Of a stretch of 64,000 nucleotides of DNA, positions 19,851 through 31,210 are shown piece by piece. Each line of letters starts with the position of its first letter. Position 1 is the stretch's first letter. The DNA is from Ilyonectria destructans (Eukaryota > Ascomycota > Sordariomycetes > Hypocreales > Nectriaceae), in NCBI GenBank assembly GCA_020740775.1, contig JAHEWK010000019.1, positions 124,001 through 188,000 of the forward strand. The letters are read 5' to 3'. Both the position numbers and the translations under genes were made by a program. Below the pieces are notes generated by a model, which worked only from the letters and a program-made list of their open reading frames with translations, was not told the origin of the DNA and did no database searches.

Positions 19851-22744
19851 AAGCTATTAATATATAATAATTAGTATACTATACTATATTTATAAATTTA
19901 AAGTAAGCTAATTCTAATTAGTAATTTATATAATAGAAAATTAGATAGATTAAAACTTAAATAAATATATTATATCTAATAATAGTAAAGTTAAAAATAC
20001 TTAATATAATTAAGTTATATTAATAGCTAAGAAGCTATTTATATTAGATATATACTTCTTAAATAACTATATATTAGGTGGATTATATAATTAGTAGAGT
20101 ACTTAATTCTAAAGTATACTACTTTAAGATTAATACTTTAAAAGTATACTGCTTTTACTTTCTGTAATTCTATTGGAATTAGCTAGAGCTAACTGTAAAT
20201 TCTATATACTGCTATTTTAAACTGTCTTTCTGGCCTGAGCTATAATAGAAACCTTATTAAAATTAGATAAAAGAGGAGTCTGTAAAAATACAATACAACT
20301 CTATTATATTAAGCCTAAAAAGCTCAGATAGCTTATACTAGCTATATTAGATACTCTAAAAGAGCTATTTAATAATATAATTATCCAGCCTAATTTTATT
20401 ATTCTAAGTTAAGAGGGTTATTTTATTACTTCCATTATTAATAAGAAGTTAGTATAAAGATATATATTAAGAAGTATTCTTTAGCTTATTACCCCTCTTA
20501 TTAGGAGTATTAATAGTCTTAATAACCCTTGAAAATAGGCTAGATACTAGTTGCTTTACTCTCTAGCAGCCTATATATATACTTAGTTAGAATAGAGTGT
20601 TATTAATAAGTCTAAAAAGCCTGTATCTTTAGAGGAGAGAGTTATTTTAAATCTTAAGGTTATTATCTCTATAGGTATTAATAGTGAGAATACAGTAGCT
20701 TTTAGTATATTATTTTGGAAATTCTTATAGAACTTAAAGGTTATAAAAGCTTTATAGATTAGCAGGAAATATCCCTCTTATATTAGAAGGTAGATAAATA
20801 CTTAGTATATTCAGTATAAGAAGAAGCTTATATATATAGGTTAACTAATAAGATAAATTGCTATTAAATAAATAAAATAATAAAGATAAAGTAACTGAGT
20901 TTATTTAAGATTGTAAAATAACTACTAACTGATTATAATATTAGAGGTATAATAATAGTTATAGATATCTATATCTATCTGCTAACTTAAGTATTCTAAT
21001 AGATATAGATTTTACTTTTAAAAAGCTATATCTTATTCTTTCTTCTATATTAATTTAAATTACAGATTTTTCTATTCTATTATACCTAAAAGGTTATATT
21101 ATTGAATTTTTATATTCCTTCTTATCCTCTAGGGATTTTATTACTAAAGAGGTAAAAGAATATAGATATTCCCTTAGGGTATTTAATTTAACAATTAATT
21201 ATTCTTATATCTCTTTAATACTGCAGGTTTAAATCTTTAACTTTAAAGCCTTAAAATTCTAAATAGGTAACTTACTATAGAATTATAAAGAATTTTTAAT
21301 AATTAGTATAAGATAATATTTAATAAAAGTGGGAGGATAACTAAAGCTACTTTTATAAAGAAATACAGAAAGATAATTTAGGCAGCTTAATTTTATAGCT
21401 ATATATAATATTATAAAACTAAAAAGCTTAAGTTTAAAGTCTTATTTAGATATAATAATAATTAAATCCTTCTTTAGAATAATACTGAAATAGAATAAGA
21501 GTTAGACTACTATATAGTATAGTACAGTATAATATATATTCTAATAGGGACTTAATAGAGCTGGGAAAAGTACTATATCTTTCTCTTTAAGCTATAGTTA
21601 ATTAATAGTAAATATAGGTCTATTATACAGCCTGAGCTTCTTAATATTAGGTATATATTAGCTAAATATATATTTAAAGTATATAGTAACTAACCTACTA
21701 GCTAATATCCAGTGAAATTATCAGATAGTATAAATTGCAAACTATATTTAGCTAACTAAAAGCTCTAACCTAGTAAGTAAACTTAAGCAGATAGTACAGT
21801 ATTTATTTCCCCTTATTAATTTAAATTAAGGCCTTATTTACTCTATATTCCTACAGATAGTACTTAGCTTCTAGCTTTTAATATATAAATAGCTTAAGTC
21901 TCTTATATAATTTTATTACTAGAAAATTTTCAATTAGTATACTAACTTATACCTATATAAAATTATATAGAGATATAATATATTATATAAGAAGAAGTAC
22001 TATAAAATAGGTAAGTTTATTAGCCTTCTAGCTTGCAATTTATATATTTAATAGAAAAGTAATAAGGGAATTTAAGCTGAGGCTTAAAGAATAAGACTTA
22101 CTGTAAAGTATAATAAATAGCAATAGAAGATATACTACTATAGTCTTTAAGCTGCTCTAAAGTTATATTTTTAGATAATAGTTAGCTATATTAGAGACTG
22201 AAACTATATTAATTATACTAAAAAGATATAGTAATTAACTTTTAGATACTGTAAAATCCAGTTTTACAGTTTATAGTATTTTAAAGTTATTATAAAACTA
22301 TATAGATATATTAATAGATTAAATATATATATGTAAAAAAGAAAGCTAATACTGAATATTACTATTCTTATTTATATTAACTCTATATATTATATATACT
22401 AATAGAGTAGCTTCTCTACTCTTATTACAGCTGTAATTAGAATTTATAAAGATTGCTAAATATAAAATTTTATTTCTAGATTTATATAGTATTATATAGA
22501 AGAATATAGTATATATATCTCTAAAACCCCCTCTTTTTTTCTACTAATATAAAATATTATTTGCTATTAGTTAAAAAAAAAGAAAAAACTCTTAACTTCT
22601 TTAATATTTATTATTATTAGCTAGAGAGAAGGTATACTATATAGTATAGTAATATTAATAGAGCTTATTATATCTTTATAAGATATATATACTAAAGATA
22701 GAGTAAAGTTTAGTATAAGCTAAAAGCTAAAATATTAATTATAT
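19851..22744. other. AT-rich RIP block, content unresolved
   Basis: Extremely AT-rich with stops in all frames. One stretch (about 20270-20860, plus strand) reads with protein-like runs such as KPVSLEERVILNLKVIISIG and AFSILFWKFL between TAG/TAA codons, so at least one former gene or transposon ORF is probably buried here. No family was recognised, and no boundary could be fixed. Confidence 0.45.
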
Positions 22745-22880
22745 AATAATTTACTTTATTATTAAAATCACTATTCTAATTACTGTTTCAAATTCTATAC
22801 AGTCACATTCTTACACAAGTGTAATAAGGGACTTAGTCTATTAATCGTAAACCTAATTACAGTCTTTTGCCTCTTCTAAA
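22745..22880. repeat. Diverged copy of the 51.89-52.02 kb segment
   Basis: About 130 bases match 51890-52020 in the same orientation: both contain AAATCACT, TACTGTTTCA, CACAAGTG or CACGAGTG, and a GGGACTT block, then TTGCCTC. This copy is shifted towards A and T relative to the other, as after RIP. Confidence 0.6.
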
Positions 22881-23380
22881 CCTCCTCCGTAACATCCCTC
22901 TATAATTCGGTTTCCTTGGGTGCTTGTAGTTATTAATTCTTTAGCTGCAAGTTGACCAACACCACATCATACATCAGCTGCATAATCCATACTGTATAGC
23001 CAGAGCCGCGCAAGCTATTTAAAAATGCCTTTTCGGCCGGAGAAATTATCCTACTTTTGCAGTTCTAAACTATCGTCCTAAGATAGCCTATCTCAGCGGT
23101 AATCCAGAGTCTTAGATCTGTATCTAGGCCGGCCAGCTCTTGAATTATATAGCAGCTAAATACAAGTAACTGCGCTAGATATAGTTTGCTGGGTCGATCG
23201 ATTTGTACTCTTCTAATATCTTTAAGTCCGGACTTTTTAGCTGCAATTTGCAGCTTTAAAATAAGGGTTGGGTCACTTTAGATTAAGTGGTGCAGATCGA
23301 AATAGAAGCTATAAGTATAGCTACGATTGGGAGATACTATATCGGTCTGGAGGGTAAGACGGAAAGCAGATATCTTCAGT

Positions 23381-23437
23381 TAGTCGAGTAGTTGGTTGAG
23401 TGGTTGGTCGAGTGGTTAGTTAAGTAGTTGGTTGAGG
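23381..23437. repeat. Short tandem repeat, about 12 bp
   Basis: Variants of GAGTGGTTGGTC / GAGTAGTTGGTT repeated about five times. On the minus strand it reads Leu/Asn/Gln/Asp-rich in the frame of the pseudogene, or it lies in that gene's intron. Confidence 0.7.
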
Positions 23438-23516
23438 TGTGTGCAAGGATGGAAAGATGACTGGAGTGGAAGAGGGCTTACAGAGCTTTTATATCCATTA
23501 TAATTTTGCCTTTTCC

Positions 23517-23572
23517 AAGATCTAGCTTTTCCAGCAGATCTAGCTTTTCCAGCAGATCTAGCTTTTCTAAGA
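23517..23572. repeat. 18-bp tandem repeat, three copies
   Basis: Units of GATCTAGCTTTTCCAGCA, three in a row with the last diverging. On the minus strand they encode a repeated LLEKLD hexapeptide, a likely amphipathic helix, within the cryptic pseudogene. Confidence 0.75.
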
Positions 23573-23680
23573 TGCAGCTGTTCCTGCAGTCTATTGAGGT
23601 ATTAGGAAAGGTAACCAGTTGGACTAGAAACCTTAGTCTGTTTGAGTAACTGTTGACCTTTAAATGGATTGGGTATATAG

Positions 23681-25179
23681 TCTGTATTGTTGATACTATT
23701 GTTGGTGTTTTTTTTTACTGTTGAGCTTCTAGTCCCCCCTCTGGGTATGTGTGTACTAGGGCATCCTAACCTCTTAATAATAATTTACTTAGAAATTTAC
23801 TAATAATATCCAATAGATATTCCTACAGCCTAAAGTCTACTAGTTATTATAGTTATTAAGGTTACTCTAACTCTAAGCTTGCCTCCTCTATATTCAGCCT
23901 AATATATATATATTACAAAATAAAACCCCTAGGCTAAAGGCTAAAGAAAAAAAGTAGATTAAGTTCTATAGAGATAAAATACTGCTACTATCTATTACTA
24001 TTTAAATATATTTACTAATAATTTATTTCCTCTATATTAATTTAGCTCTCACTCTATATCTCTATAAAATATTAAGCTCTATAAGTTCAGACTAAAAGAT
24101 TACTTAAAAAGCTATTATTATTTCTACTTTTCTCTATACCGGGAAGTTATAGCTATAGTAATATAGTTATACTGGGTATTTAGTACTTAATCTGGATTTA
24201 TTACAGTTTTCTTTCTTTAGAGATAGAAAAACCTATAATCCTCAATTTAAAGAGAACTATCTTAATAAAATATAGAAGTTTATAGGCTAATAAACTGCAA
24301 TCTTAGTTTTACTATATAAAGAACTTCAGAATCATCTTAAAGATTAAAGCTTAAAATATTCTCTGGTATTTCCAGAATAAAAGCTGAAGAATTAGTAGCT
24401 AATTTATTTAAAAAAAAATAAGGTAATTATAGCCTGGCTGATCTCCTCTAAGAGAATTGGGATAAATTTATTACTAGGTGTATAAACTAAAAAGGATATA
24501 AAATATATCCTCTAAAATTGGGCCAGTATTTATTAATAATTATAGAAGATATTAAGCGGCAATATTAGATAAAGTTAGACTGCTTTCTTATTAAGTTAAA
24601 GGGGTAATAGTTATTATATCTGAGAATCTTAAAGAGAAAGATATTCTAGCTTAAACTATAGACCTGGGATATATTATTACAGTATAGAAATAGTTTTATA
24701 GAGACTGTATTATCCCCGCCTGGCCCCCAAGCTTATATAGTTAAGCTGAGGAGAACCTGGTACGCTATCTTGCGTTATATATAAGAGTCAATACAAATAG
24801 AACTTAATTATATTCCACCACATTATATATCGACGCCTATTTATTTACGCTATAAGCTGGATTGGACTACTGGCCTGCTAGACGCCACCACACTATCGGG
24901 GAATTACGAAACCGCCGATTCCGCGTACAAGCTAAGGACTGAGCAGCTATCTTATTATCCTAAGGGGTTCTCCTATAGTTATTACTGACTCTAACCTCCT
25001 AACTATTAAGATTCATAAGCTGCAACTATAACGATTATTTAAGGGCTTACTTAATCTACTGCCTCAATATAGCAATAGAGAAATACCCCAACGTCCTGAG
25101 ATAATTCACAGTAAATAATACTATATTATTCTTTCTATCCTCTTCTACGTATTATTGACAATATGCCTTATTTTATTTC
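23681..25179. other. AT-rich RIP block, no gene resolved
   Basis: AT-rich from about 23760 with stops in all frames; composition rises again after about 24700. No domain was recognised. Confidence 0.4.
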
Positions 25180-25456
25180 AAGGCGTCGATCTCATCTATG
25201 CTAACCTCATCCGTATCAATCTAATCTATATCGGGCTCGCTATTAGGCCCTCTGCTAGACTCGATATCAGTCTCGCTGCCAGGCTCGCTCTCAGTCTCAA
25301 GTTGTCAGGCGCATCTAAGTTTTCAAAATAGAAAGGGACGTAATATAGTAAGCGCTGCGCACCTTTGTAATCTAGCGTGGATCTGCTCGAGACTAGTTCG
25401 TCTATCAACCTTATCAGTGAACGGGGTAGGCGATTGTGTACCCATCGCTTACGCAC
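25180..25456 (-). pseudogene. Coding relic with acidic C-terminal tail
   Basis: On the minus strand, 25320 to 25180 reads an acidic, serine-rich tail (ETESEPGSETDIESSRG, then DTDEVSIDEIDALK and a stop) with one TAG. A 76-codon open frame lies in another phase immediately upstream (25456-25226). Acidic tails like this are seen at the ends of some transposases and chromatin proteins, but no catalytic motif is visible. Unrecognised. Confidence 0.3.
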
Positions 25457-26009
25457 TTATCTTGCAATATAGGGAATAGAACAGAAAGAATGATATGCAT
25501 AACGAAAGCACGAGGGCTATTCCGTTGGGCTTAATATTAAAGTAGATGGTGCTGATACTATTATGCTGAGTTCTCTGTAATCGTTTCGCCTTATTCCACT
25601 ATCCGGATGATGGCTCTTGCAGTTAAAACTATAGCAAAGAACAGACTTCGTACTCCACCGCTATTAGATAGAAATAATCCACCTTCCTCTATGTATGAAG
25701 CACCTACTTTGAGTGACCGATACAAACCAATTGTATCATACAGTCTCATATTACTTAGGACTTTTCTCCTAATCCGATCAGTCCCAAGGTGAAACCGTTT
25801 ATTCACTAGAGGAGGATCTGAGCTTAGTGTTACTGTTTTAGTGTCAGCAACGTTACCAAATGTGGACGAGATGTAGCTTATGCTAGACAGTCCAGCTATT
25901 CTGAGTTAGACCGCCTTAGCCACACAGTGCATACACTGTATTTTTTTTTCTTAGGCTGAAAATGGACTAGCCTGGGAAGTTTCTAGTGCAGAGATTAACC
26001 GCTTTGTGG
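25457..26009. other. Intergenic, no gene seen
   Basis: Normal composition; small frames on both strands overlap at 25591-25806 without recognisable features. Confidence 0.35.
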
Positions 26010-26240
26010 CCGAGAGCAAGAATCCTTTTTAACTAAGGGCAAGGATCCGTTTTTGACAGATCCAGCCCCCTGTAGTGGGACCAGGGAGCACTTAAGTGGC
26101 CGCTTTTGACTAAAAGCACAGATCTGTTGACTACTCCGTAAGGACAAGGTGATTTGACTAAGAGCAGGGATCTCTTGACTAAAAGTAAGGACCTCTTTTT
26201 GACTACTGTAAAAGCATCTCTTTGACTAAGAGCAGCAGGC
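26010..26240. repeat. Degenerate tandem array, TTGACTAAGAGCAGGGATCTC type
   Basis: Seven or so diverged units of roughly 25-30 bases built on TTTGACTAA(A/G)AGCA(G/A)GGATC(T/C), all in the same direction. The minus strand happens to read as repeated SLLLVK, but there is no sign of a real gene. Confidence 0.7.
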
Positions 26241-26289
26241 TTTGTATCCATACGCGCATGGATTAAGTTAATGCATATGGAACGCTCCA

Positions 26290-26800
26290 TATGCATTATT
26301 CGTATTCCATATGAGATGGCTGTATTCCATACGTATGGAAATACAGCGGAAGAATGTTAATCCCGGCGGGCACCATTCAGGGCGACGCAGTTAGGCAACA
26401 AGCAAAAGTTGTTGTGCCGCTAGTGGCCGGTCCCCGCTGACTTGGTGGCTGGGCGAGCCGTATGGTTTCATGAACAATACCGTCTCTCCAAAATGACCAT
26501 TGATATCAACATGCCATGTCCACCTAGCCAGAGCGTGTCTTTTGACTATTTTCTGGAGCACGGCGAAACGTATCCAGGATCGATGTAGCTGCTAGGAAGT
26601 CGTACAATAAGTCGGACAAAGCCAGGCATCAGGGATTCCAGCCGCGCTGACAGATGAGCGAGACAATGCGCGCTTTTCCTAATACGGAAATGGTAAAGTA
26701 TAGATGACGTCATTTCTTGTATTCCATACGTATGGAATAAGCTTCCATACGAGGAGGAATCCGTAATCCATACAAGAATCGTTCCATATGGAATATGGAA
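26290..26800. repeat. Cluster of ATTCCATACGTATGGAAT palindromes
   Basis: A perfect 20-base palindrome, TATTCCATACGTATGGAATA, lies at 26720-26739. A near-perfect relative is at about 26321-26345, and partial ones (GTTCCATATGGAAT and similar) at about 26263-26315 and 26780-26800. The sequence between 26350 and 26700 has no recognisable gene. Confidence 0.7.
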
Positions 26801-26802
26801 TA

Positions 26803-27072
26803 TGTTGGATTGAGACCTCGTGTGGCGGCATAACATGCCTGATCCGGACTGCCTGATCTGGAACACCGGATGCGGAACGCCGGATCAGGTAATAAGCCGG
26901 ATCCGGCATCATAACATCGCCGGATCCGTCTCCCTTTAACACCCTGATCTAGATCCCTTTGAGTATAAAATAGGGCCCCTGTGACCCTCAATCAATGCAG
27001 GACAATCACATCAATTTACATCATTTGATCAATTACTCCTGCTATTGCATATAGCAAATTGCGTATCTAACA
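26803..27072 (+). repeat. Solo LTR, 270 bp, target duplication GAATA
   Basis: Begins TGTTGGATTG and ends GTATCTAACA, with the 7-base ends inverted apart from one mismatch. It is flanked by GAATA at 26798-26802 and 27073-27077. Inside are GC-rich CCGGATCCGG repeats (about 26835-26930) and a promoter-like GAGTATAAAATAGGG at 26960-26974, as expected for an LTR. Confidence 0.8.
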
Positions 27073-27654
27073 GAATATGGATAGAAAGCCTGGATAGGAG
27101 ACTCGGAAAATGGAGGGTTGGGTTGACCGGCTGATTGGGATTGACCACTAGCCAGGGTAACGCAGTTTGTTATCTGAGGTCCATTTTCGCCATCTTATTG
27201 GACAGCTCAATAACAGGGAAGCGGTGTTATTGTTTAGGGTAAGTGCCATTATTAATATTTGGATTTTGGTGGATCCGTTACGGTCAATTTGATCAAATGG
27301 ATAGTGTTTGAAGCAGTGATGATGATGTTGATGATTGCTTGTCCCGGTCATCCGGACCGGCAGGAAGAGGGGTTATCACACCCCCTTCTGACTAAGGTCA
27401 GGATATCGATCTATCAGAGGTTTCGTAATACAGGGTTATCTTCCAATATTAGATAAATATCTTTTAAAATAAATAAAAAGAAAATTAAATAATAGTATAT
27501 ACTTTATATAAAACTCTTCTTCTAATAGTTATATAGTAGCTTAATAATAGGAATTATTAAGGTATAATACTTAGTATATATTTTTACACCCTGCAATACG
27601 GAACTTAAGTCTGTCCAAATCAAGCCCTAGAGAATTAATAAGTCCGATAACGAA
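27073..27654. other. Intergenic, no gene seen
   Basis: Short frames only. A short AT-rich RIP-like stretch is at 27440-27590. Confidence 0.35.
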
Positions 27655-28390
27655 TATAGCAGTATTGTATAAGAGTTGGGGCGGCATACCCAACCTTACA
27701 AAAGACCCTCCAGCCGTTAGGCCAACAAGATTAACCAATTCAAGGAAGGCTGCATTACCTACTCGTGCCGCACATCTATTAATAAGGCGCTGAGGCGAGG
27801 GCTCCCCAAGCCCTCGCCGAACCCTTGCAATTATTCCCCCCTCTCTAACAGCACGTCTCAAGCTGTACTGGTTAGCTGTCATCGGGCGTAGCGGGACCCC
27901 TTCCAGCGTGTGTGTACAGGGGCTTCCTGATGCACAGACCCGGGAAACTGACTTGCCAGTCGCAACCGCACAAGCTGCCGTTATGTGTGTGTTGGAGGGA
28001 CTTAGCCGGCCTCCAGCTAATAGAAAATAACCTACAGATGTCAACCCCCAAGGCCCAGCCTAATGCAGTTACAGAGCCTGTCTCAGACCCCCCGCACAGC
28101 TGTCCCTGTGAGCCCAGCAGCCTAATGTAGTCACAAGGTCTGGGGTTCAAACCCACAACCTCCCACACAGCCGCTAAAACCCAATACGTACTCGAATATT
28201 TGCAAGAGTTGGGGCGGCATGCCCAACCTTGCACAAGACCCTCCAGCTGTTAGGCTAAAAAGATCAATTAATTCGAGTAAGACTGCATTACTCAATCGTG
28301 CCGCACATCTATTGATTAGGCGCTGAGGCGCTGAGCCGAGGGCTCCCCGATCCCTCGCCGAACTCTTACAAATCGCCGGTGGCCTCTTCC
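27655..28390 (-). repeat. Direct duplication with coding-like minus-strand reading
   Basis: The segment 27655-27840 is repeated in the same orientation at 28190-28390. Both copies read on the minus strand as related peptides: PQRLINRCAARVGNAAFLEL in one and PQRLINRCAARLSNAVLLEL in the other, each followed by LTAGGS and RLGMPPQLL. The differences are mostly conservative, as in an old protein family rather than random DNA. The left copy lies in an open frame of 157 codons (28044-27571). A tRNA B-box-like GGTTTGAACCC reads on the minus strand near 28150. Family not recognised; it could be a gene or a transposon part. Confidence 0.5.
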
Positions 28391-28660
28391 CCGCATTCCC
28401 CCCCGCGTTCTCTCCCGCAAATTATTTCCTTACTAGGATCTAGTTTCGAAAATAGGCTTATAGTCTCCTCGGCTCATTTTTGACTTAATTGGCTGCCCTC
28501 CGCGCCGGCTGACCCAAGCTTGCCGAACCTTGAAGCCGATATACGTTCCCGGAACTTCCAAGGTTCACTCACACGATCCCCTCGCGATTTATCCCAAGCA
28601 GTTAATAAGTTAGATATAGTATAGCATTACCTTTAAAAAGTATATATATCGCGTCAAGAG
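28391..28660. promoter_or_regulatory. Promoter region of the tannase-family gene
   Basis: Upstream of the start at 28661, a TATA-like run AAAAAGTATATATATCG lies at about 28635-28651, unusually close to the ATG. Confidence 0.4.
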
Positions 28661-30347
28661 ATGGTATTCCTCAGCATGTTGCTATCATCAACTACAGCGA
28701 TGGCTACCTTATCATTTATCGTAGCGATTCTCGCTATTAGTCTCTTCAGCTTAACCAGCGCCGATAGTCTTTGCAATGCTGCAACCTTCCGAAAACTTAC
28801 TCTTCGCAACATTCACGTCCTATCCCTCAACGTCACTGCATTGAGAAGTGTTCAGTTCAACTCGAGTGTGAACTTGGGCACTGGAGGCGCACCTCTTGGG
28901 AGTCCTTCCACAGTGGACTTGTGCCAGATCGCACTCCAATACACTCACCCCGGCCAGCATGATACCGTCAATACATACATCGGACTGCCTCTCAATTCCT
29001 CTGAATGGAACTCAAGGTTCTTGATGGATGGTGGCGGGGGTTGGATAGCAGGTGGTGAAGCCGAGATCCTCGCCCCCGTTGCTGCTGGCTATGCTACTTC
29101 CTCTACTGATGGTGGCCATGACCTTACAAAGGCTACCATACAATGGGGTCTCGTCAGTGAAGGGAACGTCAACTGGCCTGCACTAAATGATTTTGCAAGC
29201 GTTGCACTGAATGAGGCTGCGACACTAGGGAAAATGGCTGCCAAACTTTACTTTGATTCAGATCCTAAATACTCTTACTGGAATCGCTGCTCTACTGGTG
29301 GTCGCCAGGGCCATATGATGGCTCAGCGCTATCCTCAACAATTCGATGGGATCGTGGCAGGTTGCCCAGCGATCAACTGGCAACGCTTCATCGTATCCGA
29401 GCTTTGGCCGGCTGTGATGGCCCAAATACTCGGTTAGTCCATCGTTCCATATATGGCCAGGAAACTAATCGGTGCATGTAGATGCCATTCCACCCCCATG
29501 TGTGCTACAAGCGTTTCAACATGCGGCTATCATCGCGTGTGACGATTATGACGGGGTTAGGGACAACATCATTTCTGATCCAGCGAGATGCGATTTTGAT
29601 GCCAAATCGTTGATTGGACAGACCGTCCACTGCACAGACCCTTTAGGTCAAATCGTTGTTACTGAAGACTTGGCCAAATTGGTCAACGACATTTGGAAAG
29701 GCCCAATCTCCGAGGATGGGAAGTTTGAGTGGTACGGACTTCATCATGACTCTAACATGACCTATCTTCTCAACACTTCTTGCACATCTGTCGACAAGTG
29801 CACTCTTACACCTTTTAGTATAGCATTCGACTGGGTTGGAGTCTTCCTGGCCAAGAACTCTTCATTCACTCTTGAAGGTCTCACCAGAAAGGAATATGAC
29901 CGATATTTCCGCCAGTCCGTTGACGAATTTTCCTCTGTCATTGGAACGGACAACCCGGACCTTACGGAATTTAAGGCCTTAGGAGGAAAGATGATTACAT
30001 GGCATGGCATGCAAGACCCTCTTATTCCACCAAACGGAACCGTTGACTACTATAAGCGAGTTCTACGCCAAGATGCTGATGCTGGTAATTATTGCCGATT
30101 TTTCCTTGCTCCCGGCGTCGGTCATTGCGGCTATGGCTATGGTTTTGATCCTAGCAGCACCGTGTTTAATGCTGTGCGGGCTTGGGTTGAGAACGGTACC
30201 TTCCCTGAGACTCTTACAGGGATAGGCGCAGCAGTGGGCAGCGACGCAGTTAATTCAACCCGATCGGCTCAGCTTTGTGGGTATCCTAAGGTTCTGACGT
30301 ATATCGGCCCAGATGCGAACAGCGAGTCATCTTTTATATGTAAATAG
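28661..30347 (+). CDS. Secreted tannase / feruloyl esterase family enzyme
   Basis: Predicted join 28661-29432, 29482-30347, 545 residues. An N-terminal hydrophobic signal segment (LSFIVAILAISLFSLTSA, residues 17-34) points to secretion. The family's CS-D-HC signature is complete: C210-S211 in RCSTGGRQG, D436 in WHGMQDPLIPP, and H472-C473 in GVGHCGYG. The two cysteines form the disulfide that joins serine and histidine in this family. Two glycine blocks (GGGGWIAGG and STDGGHD) typical of the family precede the serine. Many N-glycosylation sites (NSS, NGT, NTS) fit an extracellular protein. The likely substrates are phenolic esters such as ferulates or gallates. A second in-frame ATG at 28700 would also leave a complete signal peptide. 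Confidence 0.92.
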
Positions 30348-30572
30348 AATCCAGATGAAAGAACCTATGAGGCCACATAAAGAATACTTTCTTTGGCCTA
30401 GTAATTACATTCGGCTGTGGTACTGCATCACTTCTGAGTTACTTATTTTTCGCAGGCAGAACCTGAAAACAAGGAGTATGTGTAGTCTGATTATTGGACT
30501 GATCTTGTAATAGTAAAACGTTTCCCTGGCGTCCACCCGTCTCAGACATATTCTGCTCCAGCTTTTTTGCTG
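30348..30572. other. 3' flank, no gene seen
   Basis: Short spacer downstream of the tannase-family gene; nothing recognisable. Confidence 0.3.
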
Positions 30573-30800
30573 CATCACGGACAATCTCAAAATACCGATA
30601 TTCGGAACTCGCCGGGATTTTAAAAATTTCCGGCGCCTGGGTCCGACAAGCACTGACCTGTAAGAGTACTCAACACTTCCCATGAGGTGTGGAGTGGATA
30701 AAGCTCGTCATGATCAGCCCAGCCCACTAGGCTCCGGTCTTAATGTGGAGCATCTCGGTATTTTCAAATTGTCCGCCGGCATTCCGGATAATCCAGATTA
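30573..30800. repeat. Foldback repeat, copy B with inverted ends
   Basis: The segment at 30573-30665 shares about 90 bases with 2837-2925, starting CACGGACAATCTCAAAATACCG. At about 30758-30778 the inverse arm CGGTATTTTCAAATTGTCCG appears, so the whole can be seen as an element of roughly 200 bases with inverted ends. As at the first copy, no coding sense is seen. Confidence 0.55.
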
Positions 30801-31210
30801 GCGACCTGCCGGTAATTCCAGGGATTATTGCTCCTCTTGACTAAACCTCGTTCATGGCGCCCCGCTTAGCGTAACAAACGTTTCGACACTTGGCTGCAAG
30901 TATGGATACTTTCTGATGCGGCAGTGATGCTCAAAACTATCTGTAATTGGCGCGCATGAGAATATGTCCGGGTACTAAGTGAGATGCTGTCCACTCCATC
31001 AAGGCGAGCGGGTTGCTGACAAAACTATCTGTAATTGGTGCGCTTGAGAATATGTCTAGTTACCTATTATACCCAGTATGATTTATAATCCCAGGCCTTA
31101 TCTCTAATCACTATATAATTCGTAATTAACAGACTATTTTCGTTGTCAGATCAAACCTGCTTCTCTACTGTCTCGTATATGAACTTTGCAGAAAGAAATT
31201 ATCCATCATC
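30801..31210. promoter_or_regulatory. Upstream region of the aldo-keto reductase
   Basis: The stretch contains a direct repeat: CAAAACTATCTGTAATTGGCGCG at about 30932 and again CAAAACTATCTGTAATTGGTGCG at about 31020, each followed by TGAGAATATGTC. The roughly 90-base spacing suggests a small tandem duplication that may hold regulatory sites. Confidence 0.4.

Larger units (their letters stand above)
22850..23680 (-). pseudogene. Cryptic pseudogene of unknown family with RIP-type stops
   Basis: A single minus-strand frame from about 23385 down to 22850 keeps a protein-like sequence over some 170 codons, interrupted by only a handful of TAA/TAG codons that fit former CAA/CAG. Readable parts include LKISAFRLTLQTDIVSP, KSGLKDIRRVQIDRPSKLYL, QELAGLDTDLRLWITAEIGY and SPAEKAFLNSLRGSGYTVWI. 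An upstream block (about 23680-23490) reads FLVQLVTFPNTSIDC and a triple LLEKLD repeat, then a GTAAGC donor, so an intron probably lies between. I do not recognise the family. The composition is normal enough to suggest a host-like gene, or a transposon gene that escaped heavy RIP. Confidence 0.5.

Noticed and set aside
26010..26240. CRISPR-like repeat array
   Set aside because: Units are degenerate and contiguous without unique spacers, and the DNA is eukaryotic; it is a tandem repeat.
27259..27456. Possible copia gag start after the LTR at 26803-27072
   Set aside because: No primer-binding site, no domain and a clean target duplication directly after the LTR, so the LTR is solo.
28120..28175. 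tRNA gene suggested by GGTTTGAACCC on the minus strand
   Set aside because: The A-box-like sequence is too close to the B-box-like sequence for a tRNA, and no cloverleaf forms.
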